Shown here in pieces: positions 1-9,500 of a stretch of DNA of 64,000 bases. Position 1 is the stretch's first letter. Each line of letters starts with the position of its first letter. The translations under genes and the position numbers were made by a program. Source of the stretch: Sphingobium sp. B2D3C. Lineage in GTDB: Bacteria > Pseudomonadota > Alphaproteobacteria > Sphingomonadales > Sphingomonadaceae. The notes below the pieces were generated by a model, which made no database searches, was not told the origin of the DNA, and saw only the letters and a program-made list of their open reading frames with translations. The stretch is from contig NZ_JAOQOK010000001.1 of the NCBI RefSeq assembly GCF_025961835.1, forward strand, positions 2,170,001-2,234,000. Reading direction: 5' to 3'.

Positions 1-1307
1 GTGGGCACGTTAATCGCGCGGCGGAAGGTGAGATCGTTCGCAGCGATGATCCGCCCGAACATCTCCTTGAGATTGCCCGCGATGGTGATTTCAGACACGG
101 CGTGGCTCACCGTGCCGTTCTCGATCAGGAAGCCGGAGGCGCCCCGACTGTAATCGCCGGTGACGCCGTTGACGCCCTGGCCGATCAGTTCCGTGATGAA
201 CACGCCGCGCTTCACGTCCGCGAACAGATCGCGCACGCTGGCCGTGCCGCCTTCCAGATGCACATTGCTCGCACCCACGCCCGGCGAGCCGCCGCCCCGC
301 GTGGCATGGCCGGTGGGATCGAGCCCGAGCTGGCGGGCCGAGGCGCTGTCGAGCATCCAGCCGGTCAGCACGCCGTCATCAATGAGGCGCCGCCGCCCAG
401 TTGGCAGCCCTTCGCCGTCGAACGGCCGCGAGCGCAGGCCCCGCTCGCGCAGCGGATCATCAATGACGCTCAGCCCCTCGGGCAGAATGCGCTGGCCAAG
501 GCTGTCGAGCAGGAATGTCGCCTTGCGGGTGACGGATGGCCCGGCGATGGCGCCGAGCAGATGCCCGATCAGGCTGTTACCCACGCGCGGATCGAAGATC
601 ACCGGCATCGTACCGCTCGGCACCCGGCGCGCGTTGAGCCGCGAGACCGCGCGCGCGCCGGCGCGCTGGCCGATGCTGTCCGGCCCTTCCAGATCATCGA
701 GATGCCGGGCACTGTGGCTGGCAAAGTCGCGCTGCATCGTGGCGCCCTCGCCCGCCAGCACGCTGGCGTAGAGCGAATGGCTGGTCCCGGCATAAGCGCC
801 CGAAAAACCGTGGCTGGTGGCCAGAGCCGCCTGCGCGCGGGAGAAGCCTGCGCCGGCGCCTTCGCTGTTGGTGACGCCCAGCACGCTGCGCGCCGAATCC
901 TCCGCCGCCAGCGCCCTCTCGCGCAGTTGGGCCGGCGTCGGCTCCTCATCATCCTCGATATCGAGCGAGGGCAGGCGGCGCCGCATCAGCATCTGCTCGG
1001 GCGCGAGACCCGCATAGGCATCTTCCGGCGCCTCGCGGGCCATGGCGACGGCGCGCTCGACCAGCGTTTCGAGCGTGCGGGGCGTCAGGTCCGATGAAGA
1101 GACGCTGGCCGAGCGTTGGCCGACAAACACGCGCAGGCCGAAATGCTCGGACTCGGATTGCTCGACATCCTCCAGCGCGCCCAGCCGCACCGTCACGCCG
1201 GACGAGGCATCGCAGCCATAGACGGCGTCGGCCGCATCCGCGCCCGCCTTGCGGGCCGCGGTGACCAGCGACCGGGCGCGATCGAGAGCTTCGTTAAGGC
1301 TGAGCAT
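1..1307 (-). CDS. pmbA: PmbA/TldE-type protease-complex subunit, C-terminus outside window
   Basis: An uninterrupted minus-strand frame of about 435 codons starts at ATG 1307 and is still open at the window edge, so only the last few residues are missing. The N-terminus (MLSLNEALDRARSLVTAA) and the later blocks with GAGAGFSRAQAAL and GRIIAANDLTFRRAINVPT fit PmbA/TldE, the partner of TldD. The family matures microcin-type peptides and degrades some antitoxins; TldE has no metal-binding HExxxH motif of its own and none is seen here. The gene points away from the hemerythrin gene. No clear ribosome binding site lies before the ATG, so the start is the likeliest rather than certain. Confidence 0.88.
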   Translation of the reverse strand, partial: MLSLNEALDRARSLVTAARKAGADAADAVYGCDASSGVTVRLGALEDVEQSESEHFGLRVFVGQRSASVSSSDLTPRTLETLVERAVAMAREAPEDAYAGLAPEQMLMRRRLPSLDIEDDEEPTPAQLRERALAAEDSARSVLGVTNSEGAGAGFSRAQAALATSHGFSGAYAGTSHSLYASVLAGEGATMQRDFASHSARHLDDLEGPDSIGQRAGARAVSRLNARRVPSGTMPVIFDPRVGNSLIGHLLGAIAGPSVTRKATFLLDSLGQRILPEGLSVIDDPLRERGLRSRPFDGEGLPTGRRRLIDDGVLTGWMLDSASARQLGLDPTGHATRGGGSPGVGASNVHLEGGTASVRDLFADVKRGVFITELIGQGVNGVTGDYSRGASGFLIENGTVSHAVSEITIAGNLKEMFGRIIAANDLTFRRAINVP

Positions 1308-1506
1308 GAAAGACGCGGTCCGAATGATGTCTGATGAAAGGCCGCGCTTTAGCTCCCGCGGCGAGGCGACGCAATGCGGCTGCGTCAGGTGCCTTCCGAC
1401 CAGCCGCCCCGCTTTGCGACGAACCGAGGACAGCAACATTTTTTATAGGGAACCACCAGGCCTCGCCGATCCTTTTGTTGATAACATCAACCCACAGGAG
1501 CATCTC

Positions 1507-2019
1507 ATGGCGACTGAAACATTCACCGACGCGATTGCCCTGCTCAAAGCGGATCATCGCACGGTCGAGGATCTGTTCGAGAAGTTCGAGAAGGCCAATG
1601 CGGCTGGCCGCAAGGAATCGCTGGCCCGGGAAATCTGCACCGAACTCAAGATCCACACCATGCTGGAAGAAGAGATCTTCTATCCGGCCTTTCGCGGCAA
1701 GATCGAAGATGATCTCATGGACGAGGCCTATGTCGAGCATGACGGCGCCAAGGTGCTGATCAACGAGATCGAAGCCGGCTCTCCGCAGGAAGATTTCTAC
1801 GATGCCAAGGTGAAGGTGCTCTCGGAAGAGATCGAGCATCACGTGAAGGAGGAGGAACAGCCCTCCAAGGGCATGTTCGCCCAGTGCCGCAAGACCGACG
1901 TCGACCTGGTGGAACTGCGCGACCGGATGCTCGCCCGCAAGAAAGAGCTGCTGGCGCAGGCGAAGAGCGAAGGCCTGCCCCCGGCAGAGCCGCGCACGCT
2001 CAGCGTTTCGGCCGTCTGA
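1507..2019 (+). CDS. Hemerythrin HHE cation-binding domain protein
   Basis: A 170-residue, mainly helical, soluble protein. Histidines and acidic residues are spaced as in HHE-type hemerythrin-like domains: a His near residue 17 in LLKADHRTVEDLF, HTMLEEEIFYP near 53, VEHDGAK near 80 and EEIEHHVKEEEQ near 113. Such proteins bind a di-iron centre and are linked to O2/NO or oxidative-stress handling; the specific role is not known. ACAGGAG lies 6-12 bases before the chosen ATG, which rules out the longer upstream frame. It stands alone, and a strong hairpin terminator follows 80 bases downstream. Confidence 0.85.
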   Translation: MATETFTDAIALLKADHRTVEDLFEKFEKANAAGRKESLAREICTELKIHTMLEEEIFYPAFRGKIEDDLMDEAYVEHDGAKVLINEIEAGSPQEDFYDAKVKVLSEEIEHHVKEEEQPSKGMFAQCRKTDVDLVELRDRMLARKKELLAQAKSEGLPPAEPRTLSVSAV

Positions 2020-2100
2020 CCCGGACAAGACGGCATGTCGGCGGCGTTTTCATTGTTCGAATCTTCCGATAAGGACGCCGCCGCGCCGGCGCAGCACCGC

Positions 2101-2135
2101 AATGATGCCGAGCGCACCCGCCTCGGCATCATTTT
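2101..2135 (+). terminator. Rho-independent terminator after the hemerythrin gene
   Basis: A perfect 12-bp inverted repeat (AATGATGCCGAG at 2101-2112, its complement at 2122-2133) with a 9-base loop, followed by TTT. It sits between the hemerythrin gene and the converging nudC, so it probably serves mainly the hemerythrin transcript. Confidence 0.75.
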
Positions 2136-2222
2136 GCCGCGCTTTGGCGGATTGGGCCGAGACGCGGCCTTGCGACAGGCGCAAAGCGAGCAATCCGGCG
2201 ACTGGATGCTTCGGCACCGCGA

Positions 2223-3149
2223 TTAGGCAGCGGGCGGCTGTTCCGTCTGCCTGCTCTCCAACCAGTAGCGCAGCATGTGATGGGCGACCGCGATGGGGGA
2301 CGGCGGCAGGAACCTAGCGCCCTCCTCCCCGGCCAGAGCGGCGCGGACCTCATCGACGCTCACCCAGACGGCTTCGGCGATTTCTTCCTCGTCAAGCGTC
2401 AACGCGTCATCATCGGCCTGCGCGATGCAGGCGACCATGAGCTGGGAGGGGAACGGCCAGGGTTGGCTGAACAGATAGTCGACCTGCCCGGTGCGCACGC
2501 CGCATTCTTCCCACAGCTCCCGCCGCACGGCTTCCTCGATGGTTTCGCCCGGCTCGACAAAGCCGGCCAGTGCGGAAAAGCGGCCGGCCGGAAAGCGCGG
2601 ATTGCGCCCGATCAGCACCTTGCCGCGATATTCGGCCAGCATGATGACCACCGGATCGGTGCGCGGAAAATGCTCCGCGCTGCACCGGCTGCACTGGCGC
2701 GCCCAGCCTGCCTTGATCGGATGGGTATCGCCGCCGCAGCGTGCGCAGAAACGGTGGCGATCATGCCAGTCGACCAGGCTGCGCGCCGCCGCATAATGCG
2801 CGGCTTCGGCCATGGTGAGCTGCGGGATGATGTCCCACACTTTCGCGGGAAAGCTCGGGGGCTCGACGCTGTGCTCGACGAGCAGCGACACAAAGACCGG
2901 CGTGCCATCCTCGCGCAGCCCGAGCAGGGCGTGGTCGGCCAGCACAGCACCGGGCGGCACCAGCTCGCTGGCGAGCGTGCCGTCTGCCTCGATCACCGGG
3001 TCCAGCCCATCGAGTTGCACGATGCGCGCGCGCGGATCGGCCCAGGCCCCGGCCAGCCGGTCGGGGTGCACGCGCAGCTGATCGGCGCGGTCGAGCGTGC
3101 CGCCGGTGAAGGTGATTGCCTGCCGTGCGGGCAGATCAGGCCGGGTCAT
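2223..3149 (-). CDS. nudC: NAD+ diphosphatase NudC (Nudix hydrolase)
   Basis: A 308-residue protein with the NudC layout: an N-terminal half without enzymatic motifs, a zinc ribbon (CARCGGD and CSRCSAEHFPRTDP) and a Nudix box GFVEPGETIEEAVRRELWEE with the metal-binding glutamates. NudC hydrolyses NAD(H) to NMN and AMP and removes NAD caps from RNA. The ATG at 3149 is preferred over an in-frame ATG at 3158 because the AGGAG in front is 10 bases from the former and only one or two from the latter. It overlaps the 3' end of mutY by 14 bases, suggesting one mutY-nudC transcript devoted to DNA and nucleotide sanitation. Confidence 0.9.
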   Translation of the reverse strand: MTRPDLPARQAITFTGGTLDRADQLRVHPDRLAGAWADPRARIVQLDGLDPVIEADGTLASELVPPGAVLADHALLGLREDGTPVFVSLLVEHSVEPPSFPAKVWDIIPQLTMAEAAHYAAARSLVDWHDRHRFCARCGGDTHPIKAGWARQCSRCSAEHFPRTDPVVIMLAEYRGKVLIGRNPRFPAGRFSALAGFVEPGETIEEAVRRELWEECGVRTGQVDYLFSQPWPFPSQLMVACIAQADDDALTLDEEEIAEAVWVSVDEVRAALAGEEGARFLPPSPIAVAHHMLRYWLESRQTEQPPAA

Positions 3150-4224
3150 GATGCGCATTCTCCTGCTCTCTGGCGTCCAGTGCCGCTTGCGCCGCCCGGG
3201 CAAAGACGGTGGGCAGCCCCGCATCGGCCAGCGTGTCGAGGGGCCACAATTGGCCCGGCCCCAGGGCGCTGGCAAGCACGGCGGGATCGGCCCCATTCTC
3301 GATCCGCAGCATGGCCACGCGCAGATCGAGCGCGAAATGGGTGAACACATGGCGCACCGGCTGGTTGAGCACGCGCCACCCGCCCGCCAGCGGCGCATGC
3401 GGGAGAGCCTCTGGCGCCTCGCTCCAATCGCTGGTCGGCAGCGCGAGCATTCCGCCGAGCAGGCCCTTGTCCGGCCGCCGGACGAGCCAGACCGCATCGC
3501 CGGCCTCCACCCACCAGGCGGTGCCGCTGCGCGTCGGGCGCGCCTTCTTCGCGGCCTTGAGCGGATAGCGCGCCGGATCGCCCGTCGCCCGCGCGGCACA
3601 AAGCTCCGGGAGCGGACAGGCGAGGCAGGCGGGATTGCGCGGGGTGCAGACCGTGGCGCCCAGATCCATCATGGCCTGCGCGAAATCGCCGGCATGATCC
3701 TGTGGCGTGATGCGGTCGGCCAGCGCGCGCAGGATCGGCTTTGCGGCCGGCAGAGCCGTCTCCACCGCGAACAGCCGGCTCACCACGCGCTCGACATTGC
3801 CATCCACCACGACGGCGCGCTGCTCGAAGGCAATGGCAGCGACGGCCGCCGCCGTATAGGCCCCGACTCCCGGCAGCGCACGCAATCCCGCTTCGTCCGA
3901 GGGGAAACGCCCGCCCAGCGCCCCTGCGACATAGCGCGCGCAGGCCAGCAGATTGCGGGCGCGGGCATAATAGCCAAGACCTGCCCAAGCGGCCATCAGA
4001 TCGCCATCCTCGGCAGCCGCCAGCGCCTCGACCGTGGGCCAGCGCGCCAGAAAGCGCTCATAATAAGGCGCGACGGCCGCCACCGTCGTCTGCTGGAGCA
4101 TGATTTCGGAGAGCCAGACGCGGTACGGGTCCGGCGGCGGCGCGCCGGGCGGGCTGCGCCAGGGCAGCGCGCGCGCATGGCGGCGATAATGGGCCAGCAA
4201 CGCCGGCGCGACCGCCTCTTCCAT
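3136..4224 (-). CDS. mutY: A/G-specific adenine glycosylase MutY
   Basis: This enzyme removes adenine mispaired with 8-oxoguanine. Signature blocks appear in order: LPWR near residue 20, EIMLQQTTVAAV with the catalytic Glu, the helix-hairpin-helix LPGVGAYTAAAV, VVDGNVERVVSRL with the catalytic Asp, and the [4Fe-4S] ligands as Cys-x6-Cys-x2-Cys-x5-Cys in CTPRNPACLACPLPELC. A C-terminal NUDIX-like 8-oxoG recognition domain follows. The start at 4224 gives 362 residues, close to family length and leaving room for divergent promoters; an in-frame ATG at 4257 is the alternative. It is divergent from the DUF721 gene and overlaps nudC downstream. Confidence 0.9.
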   Translation of the reverse strand: MEEAVAPALLAHYRRHARALPWRSPPGAPPPDPYRVWLSEIMLQQTTVAAVAPYYERFLARWPTVEALAAAEDGDLMAAWAGLGYYARARNLLACARYVAGALGGRFPSDEAGLRALPGVGAYTAAAVAAIAFEQRAVVVDGNVERVVSRLFAVETALPAAKPILRALADRITPQDHAGDFAQAMMDLGATVCTPRNPACLACPLPELCAARATGDPARYPLKAAKKARPTRSGTAWWVEAGDAVWLVRRPDKGLLGGMLALPTSDWSEAPEALPHAPLAGGWRVLNQPVRHVFTHFALDLRVAMLRIENGADPAVLASALGPGQLWPLDTLADAGLPTVFARAAQAALDAREQENAHHDPA

Positions 4225-4283
4225 CCCCCGCGTTGCGATTAATCCATCGACGGCCATGGCGTGCCTATGGCATGGACGCAGCC

Positions 4284-4880
4284 ATGACAGAAGCCACCCC
4301 AGATGCGCAGGCGCCCACAAAGGCCAGCCGGGCCAAACGCCCGGCCGCGCGCAAGGCCAATGGGGCCGGCAAGGCCGAGATGCCGCCGCAGGAACGGCCG
4401 CGAATCAACGCGCCCCGCGCGATTTCCGATCTCATGCCGGACATTGGCCGGGCCGCCTTCCGCAAATTCGGCTTCATCCAATCGAGCATCGTCACGCGCT
4501 GGGCCGAGATTGTCGGCAAGCGCTATGCGGAGCTGACCAGCCCCGACTCGATCCGCTTCCCCACCGGCAAGCGCTCGGGCGGGACACTGCAGCTGACCGT
4601 CGCCAGCGGCCATGCGCCGATGGTCCAGCATATCGTGCCGGAGATCATCGAGCGGGTGAACCGCTTCTTCGGCTATGAGGCCGTCTCCCGCGTCGCCATC
4701 AAGCAGGGCCAGGTCATCCCGCGCGAGCCGGTGCATCGCCCGCCGCCCACCATGCTGCGCCCGATCCCCCAGGAGCTGGGCGAGGGCCTGCGCGAAGTGA
4801 GCGACCCGGAACTGCGCACCGTGCTCGAATCGATGGCGCGCAGCTTCTCCAACCCTGTGCGCCCCCCCAAGATCAGCTAA
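4284..4880 (+). CDS. DUF721 protein (DciA-related)
   Basis: A 198-residue protein with a basic, Ala/Lys-rich N-terminus (about residues 1-45) followed by a DUF721 domain (IGRAAFRKFGFIQSSIV, then TRWAEIVGKRYAELTSP and LQLTVASGHAPMVQHIVPEI). DUF721 includes DciA, the loader of the replicative helicase DnaB in bacteria lacking DnaC or DnaI; whether this copy has that role is inferred from the family. ATG 4272 (four residues longer) is an equally possible start, and neither has a strong ribosome binding site. Two DsbA-like genes and smc follow on the same strand. Confidence 0.8.
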   Translation: MTEATPDAQAPTKASRAKRPAARKANGAGKAEMPPQERPRINAPRAISDLMPDIGRAAFRKFGFIQSSIVTRWAEIVGKRYAELTSPDSIRFPTGKRSGGTLQLTVASGHAPMVQHIVPEIIERVNRFFGYEAVSRVAIKQGQVIPREPVHRPPPTMLRPIPQELGEGLREVSDPELRTVLESMARSFSNPVRPPKIS

Positions 4881-4902
4881 GCCAAATTTCCACCACGGGA
4901 CC

Positions 4903-5664
4903 ATGCCCATGACCGTCATCTCGTCCGCTTCGTCCGTCTCCCGACAGATCGCCGCATTGGGTGCCCTGTGCCTTGCGGCCCTGACGCTTGCCCTCGCCCT
5001 GCTGCTGCCAGCCCCCGCCAGTGCGCAGCGCAGCGCGGCGCGCGACTGGAGCCAGACGGTGACGCTGGGTGCAAACGGCGCCTTCGTGGTCGGCAATCCG
5101 GCGGCGCCCACCAAGCTGGTCGAATATCTGAGCTACACCTGCTCGCATTGCGCGGATTTTCAGGCGACCGGAACGCCCGCGCTCAAGGCCCAGTGGATCC
5201 GGCGCGGCCTGGTCTCGCTGGAGCTGCGCAATTTCGTGCGCGATCCCTTCGACCTGACGGCGGCGCTGCTCGCGCGCTGCGGCGGCGCGACGCGGTTCGT
5301 TGGCAATCATGAGGCGATGTTCGCCGATTATCAGGCCTGGATGACTCGCGCGCAGAGCTTTGCCCAGGCGCAGGAAGGCAAGCCGCCGGCCGCCAATCGC
5401 GCCGCGCAGCTGACCGCCATTGCCGACGGCACCGGGCTCGGCCCGCTGCTCGCCAAGCGCGGCCTGACGCCGGCGGGCCAGGGCAAATGCCTGGCCGACG
5501 AGGCGATGCTCAAGACCGTGCTCGGGCTGACCTCCAGCGCCGGCACCTTCAAGGAATTCACCGGCACGCCCTTCTTCCTGCTCAACGGCAAACCGCTGGA
5601 GAATGTGCATACATGGGACGCGCTGCGCCCCCTGCTGCCGCCATTGCCCGCGTCCGGCAAGTGA
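4903..5664 (+). CDS. Periplasmic DsbA-like thioredoxin-fold protein (CSHC)
   Basis: A 253-residue exported protein. A hydrophobic signal peptide of about 40 residues ends at PASAQR. A DsbA/BdbD-type thioredoxin domain follows, with active site CSHC in SYTCSHCADF and the cis-Pro loop FTGTPFFLLNG near the C-terminus. Such proteins act on disulfide bonds of exported proteins; oxidase or isomerase cannot be told from sequence. ATG 4909 is an alternative start. It lies 22 bases after the DUF721 gene and 58 before a second DsbA-like gene of the same layout, so the pair probably arose by duplication. Confidence 0.82.
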   Translation: MPMTVISSASSVSRQIAALGALCLAALTLALALLLPAPASAQRSAARDWSQTVTLGANGAFVVGNPAAPTKLVEYLSYTCSHCADFQATGTPALKAQWIRRGLVSLELRNFVRDPFDLTAALLARCGGATRFVGNHEAMFADYQAWMTRAQSFAQAQEGKPPAANRAAQLTAIADGTGLGPLLAKRGLTPAGQGKCLADEAMLKTVLGLTSSAGTFKEFTGTPFFLLNGKPLENVHTWDALRPLLPPLPASGK

Positions 5665-5722
5665 GCTAGACCGGCCTGCACAGCCACTTTCCGTCCCCCG
5701 ATCGATGAGGCCCATCCGTCCC

Positions 5723-6460
5723 ATGAAACGCCTTGCTACCGCCCCGCTCGCCCTCGCTCTGCTTGCTCTCGCTGCCTGCGGCTCCCAAGATGGCAATTCG
5801 AGCGCGCCCATCGGCAAGGTGGAGGGCAAGGCCGCCCCGGCGGGGACCACATGGGCGCAGCAGGTCGTCGCGACGCCCGAGGGCGGCATCCGCATGGGCA
5901 ACCCGGATGCGCCGATCAAGATCATCGAGTTCGCATCCAACACCTGCCCGCACTGCGCGCACTTCTCCGAGGAATCCAAGGATGTGCTCGAGCGCGATTA
6001 TGTGAACACGGGCAAGGTCAGCTTCGAGTTCCGCAACTTCGTGATGAACCCGCTGGACATCAGCATGGCCATGTTGGCCCGCTGCACCGGGCCGGAAGCC
6101 TTCTTCCCGCTGACCCACCAGTTCTTCACCAATCAGCAGGCGATCATCGAGAAGCTCCAGTCCGCCGGCGAGGATGCGTATAAGAACGCGATGTCGGCCG
6201 CGCCGGATCAGCGCTTCCAGCGCATGGCCGAGGCGGCCGGGCTGATCGAGTTCGCCATGGAGCGCGGCGTGCCCGAGGCCAAGGCCCGCCAGTGCCTGGC
6301 CGACCCCAAGACGGCCGAAACGCTCGCCGCCAATGTGGAGCGCGACACGGCGCAATATTCCATCACCGGCACGCCGAGCTTCATCATGAACGGCAGCAAG
6401 CTCGACAATGTGTCGACCTGGCCGCAGCTCGTCGAGCAGCTGAAGAACGCAGGCGCCTGA
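5723..6460 (+). CDS. DsbA-like thioredoxin-fold lipoprotein (CPHC)
   Basis: A 245-residue protein with a lipoprotein signal (MKRLATAPLALALLALAACG, lipobox LAAC at about 17-20) and a DsbA-type fold with active site CPHC in SNTCPHCAHF. The cis-Pro segment ITGTPSFIMNGSKL lies near the end. It is probably membrane-anchored and periplasmic. The shortest start with a signal peptide was chosen; an in-frame ATG at 5705 adds six residues. It is a close paralogue of the gene immediately upstream, and smc starts 99 bases downstream. Confidence 0.83.
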   Translation: MKRLATAPLALALLALAACGSQDGNSSAPIGKVEGKAAPAGTTWAQQVVATPEGGIRMGNPDAPIKIIEFASNTCPHCAHFSEESKDVLERDYVNTGKVSFEFRNFVMNPLDISMAMLARCTGPEAFFPLTHQFFTNQQAIIEKLQSAGEDAYKNAMSAAPDQRFQRMAEAAGLIEFAMERGVPEAKARQCLADPKTAETLAANVERDTAQYSITGTPSFIMNGSKLDNVSTWPQLVEQLKNAGA

Positions 6461-6559
6461 TTGGCGAGGCTGGGGGGCCATAGCATCGGGGGAGGCGTCG
6501 GACGGCGCAGCGCCTCGCGGGCTGGGTCAGTCCGGTTGGGCCGCCCTGCCCGCTAAGCC

Positions 6560-9500
6560 ATGCAGATTCGCCGCCTCAAGCTGACCGGCTTCAAGAGCTT
6601 CGTCGAGCCGACCGAGTTGCGGATCGAGCCGGGGCTGACCGGCATTGTCGGGCCGAATGGCTGCGGCAAATCCAATCTGCTGGAGGCAATCCGCTGGGTG
6701 ATGGGCGAATCCAGCCCCAAATCCATGCGCGGCGGCGGCATGGACGATGTGATCTTCGCCGGAACTGCCACCCGTCCGGCGCGCGATTTCGCGGAAGTCG
6801 GCCTGTTCGCCAGCGTGCCGCCTGGCACTGTGTTGCCGGCGATCGACATGGGCAGCGATGGCGAGCTGGAAGTCATGCGGCGCATCGAGCGCGGCGCGGG
6901 CAGCGCCTATCGCGCCAACGGGCGGGACGTGCGCGCCAAGGATGTCGCATTGCTCTTCGCCGATGCTGCGACCGGTCCGCACAGTCCTGCGCTGGTCAGC
7001 CAGGGCAAGATCGCCGCGGTCATCGCCGCCAAGCCAGCCGAACGCCGCGCGATGCTGGAGGAAGCGGCGGGCATCGCCGGCCTGCATGTGCGCCGCAAGG
7101 ATGCCGAGCAGAAATTGCGCGCGAGCGCGGCCAATCTCGCCCGGCTGGATGAAATCCTTGCCGAAATGGACGTCCGCGCCAATGCGCTTCGTCGACAAGC
7201 GCGGGCCGCCGAGCGCTATACGGAATTGAGCGAAAAGATCGTACTGGCCGAGGGCCGCGTGTTCTTCGCCCGCCATCGCGAGGCCGCGACCGAAGCCGAC
7301 CGTGCCGCGCAGGATGCGGAGAAGGCCGAGGCGCTGGTGCGGGTGGCGCAGGAGGCGCAGCTGGGCGCCGCCGCTCATCAGCAGTCCGCCATCGAGACAC
7401 TGGCGCGCGCACGCACGGCCGCCAACGAGGCCCGGGAGGCCGCGACCGAGGCCCGCTTCGCGCTGGAGCGGCTGACAGGCGAACGCGATACCCTGCTGCG
7501 CCGGATCGCCGAGCTGGAAAGCCAGCTCGCCCGCGTGAGCGAAGACCAGCAACGTGAGGGTGCGCTTGCCGCGGATGCCGCCAATGCCATCGAGGCGCTG
7601 CAGGGCGAGGATGCGACGCTTGCCGAGCGGATCAAGGCGGCCAAGACGACACTGCCGGCCTTCGTCACGCGCCTCGCGGAGGCCGAGACGGCCAGCCGCG
7701 ATGCCGAGGTGGCGCTGGCGCAGGCCATGGCGCGACTGGCCGGTGAGCAGGCCGAGCGCCGGGTTGCCGAGGCTGGGCTGAATGCCGCGCGGCAGAAGCT
7801 CGCCCGCGCCCGCAGCGAAGCGGAGCGGATCGCCTCTGCCCTCACCGCCCTGCCCGATGCCGCGCCGCTCGCCACCCGCCAGCGCGCGGCCGAGCAAGCC
7901 AAGGCCGATGCCCTCACCCGGCGCACCGATGCCGAGGCGCGCATCGCCGCCGCTGCGCAGGCGCGCGAGACGCATACGCAGGCGGTCGCCGAGCAACAGC
8001 GCGCGCTCGCCGCCGCCCGCGCCACCGTCGCCGCGCTGGATAGCGAAGCCAAGGCACTGGCCCGCGGGCTGGAGACGCAGGGCAGCGGTGATCGCGCCAT
8101 CGATGCCCTGCGCGTCGACCCCGGCTATGAGCACGCGCTCGCCGCCGCGCTGGGCGATGATCTGCAGGCCGCGCTCGGGGCGCAAGGTCTGGCTCGCTGG
8201 AGCGGCGCCGCTATCGATGCGCGCGATCCCGCTTTGCCGGATGGATGCGCGCCGCTCGCTGCCCATGTCCGCGCGCCCGAGGCGCTGGCGCGCCGTCTCG
8301 CGCAGATCGCCGTGGTCGAGCAGGATGACGGCCAGCCGCTTGCGGTGGGCCAGCGCCTTGTGACACGCGACGGACAATTGCGCCGCTGGGACGGCTTCGT
8401 GGCGCAGGAGGGCGGCGGCGCGGCAGCCGAGCGGCTGATCCGCATCAACCGCCTTGCCGCCATCGAGCAGGAGCGGCCTGCCGTCGCCGCCACGGTCAGC
8501 GCTGCCGAGCAGGCCTTGGGGACCGCCGAGGCATCGCTGCGCGCGGCCGGCACCGACGAGCGCGCTGCCCGCGAGGCGATGAGCGCAGCCGACACGGCCC
8601 TGCGCGGGGCGGAGCGCACGCTCGGCGAAGTGGCGACCGCATTGGAGCGCCTTGCCGGACAACGGGCGGACCTCGACCGGCGCCACCAGGAAGCCTCTGC
8701 CGATCTCACCACCGCCGAGCGCGAGCTGGAGAGCGCGCAGGCCGCCCATGATGCGCTCCCGGCCGGTGACGACACCGCTGCGCGCGTCGATCTGCTCAAG
8801 TCCGGCGCGGAACGGTGCCGGGCCGCAATCGGCCAGGTGCAGGCCGAGCGGGCCATGGCCGAGCGAGCATTGGCTGCCGATGAGGAGCGCGTGAAGGCGA
8901 TCCGCAGCGACGTGGCGGGCTGGAAGGCGCGCGCTGGCGATGCCGTGCGCCGCGTCGCCGAGATGAAGACCCGCGCCGAAGCACAGGCCAGCGAACTGGA
9001 CGGGCTGCGCGATCGGCCATCAGCGCTGGCGACGGAACTCGACGCCCTGACGCAGGCCGCTCGCGACCATCAGGCCGCTGTCGAGCAGAGCCGCAGCGAG
9101 GAAGCCGCCGCCGAGGCCACATTGGCCACCGCCGAGAAGGCGCTCGCCAATGCCAATGAGGCTCTCTCCACCGCCCGCGAAGCGCGAGCCGGAGCGCAGG
9201 CGCGCGCCGAACATGCCGTCGCGCGCCGCCGCGAAATCGGCCAGGCCTGCGGCGAGCGCTTCTCCTGCCCGCCGCCCGTGCTGCCGAGCAAACTCGGCTT
9301 CGCGAGCGAGGAGGTCGTCACCGCATCCGAAGAGCAGGCCCGCTATGACAAGCTGGTGCTGGACCGCGAGCGGATCGGCCCAGTCAATCTCGTCGCCGCC
9401 TCGGAACTGGCCGAGCTGGAGGAGACGCAGACCAGAAGTCGCGCCGAAAGCGAGGAACTGACCACCGCGATCAACCAGCTGCGCGGCTCCATCGGCCATC

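Noticed and set aside
102..1097. Long open frame on the plus strand opposite pmbA
   Set aside because: It is the antisense of a clear PmbA frame; high GC gives many such shadow frames throughout the window, and its protein has no recognisable domain.
1450..1506. GGAAC upstream of the hemerythrin gene as a general-stress promoter
   Set aside because: GGAAC occurs in TAGGGAACC, but no CGTT lies 16-18 bases downstream, so the EcfG promoter pattern is incomplete.
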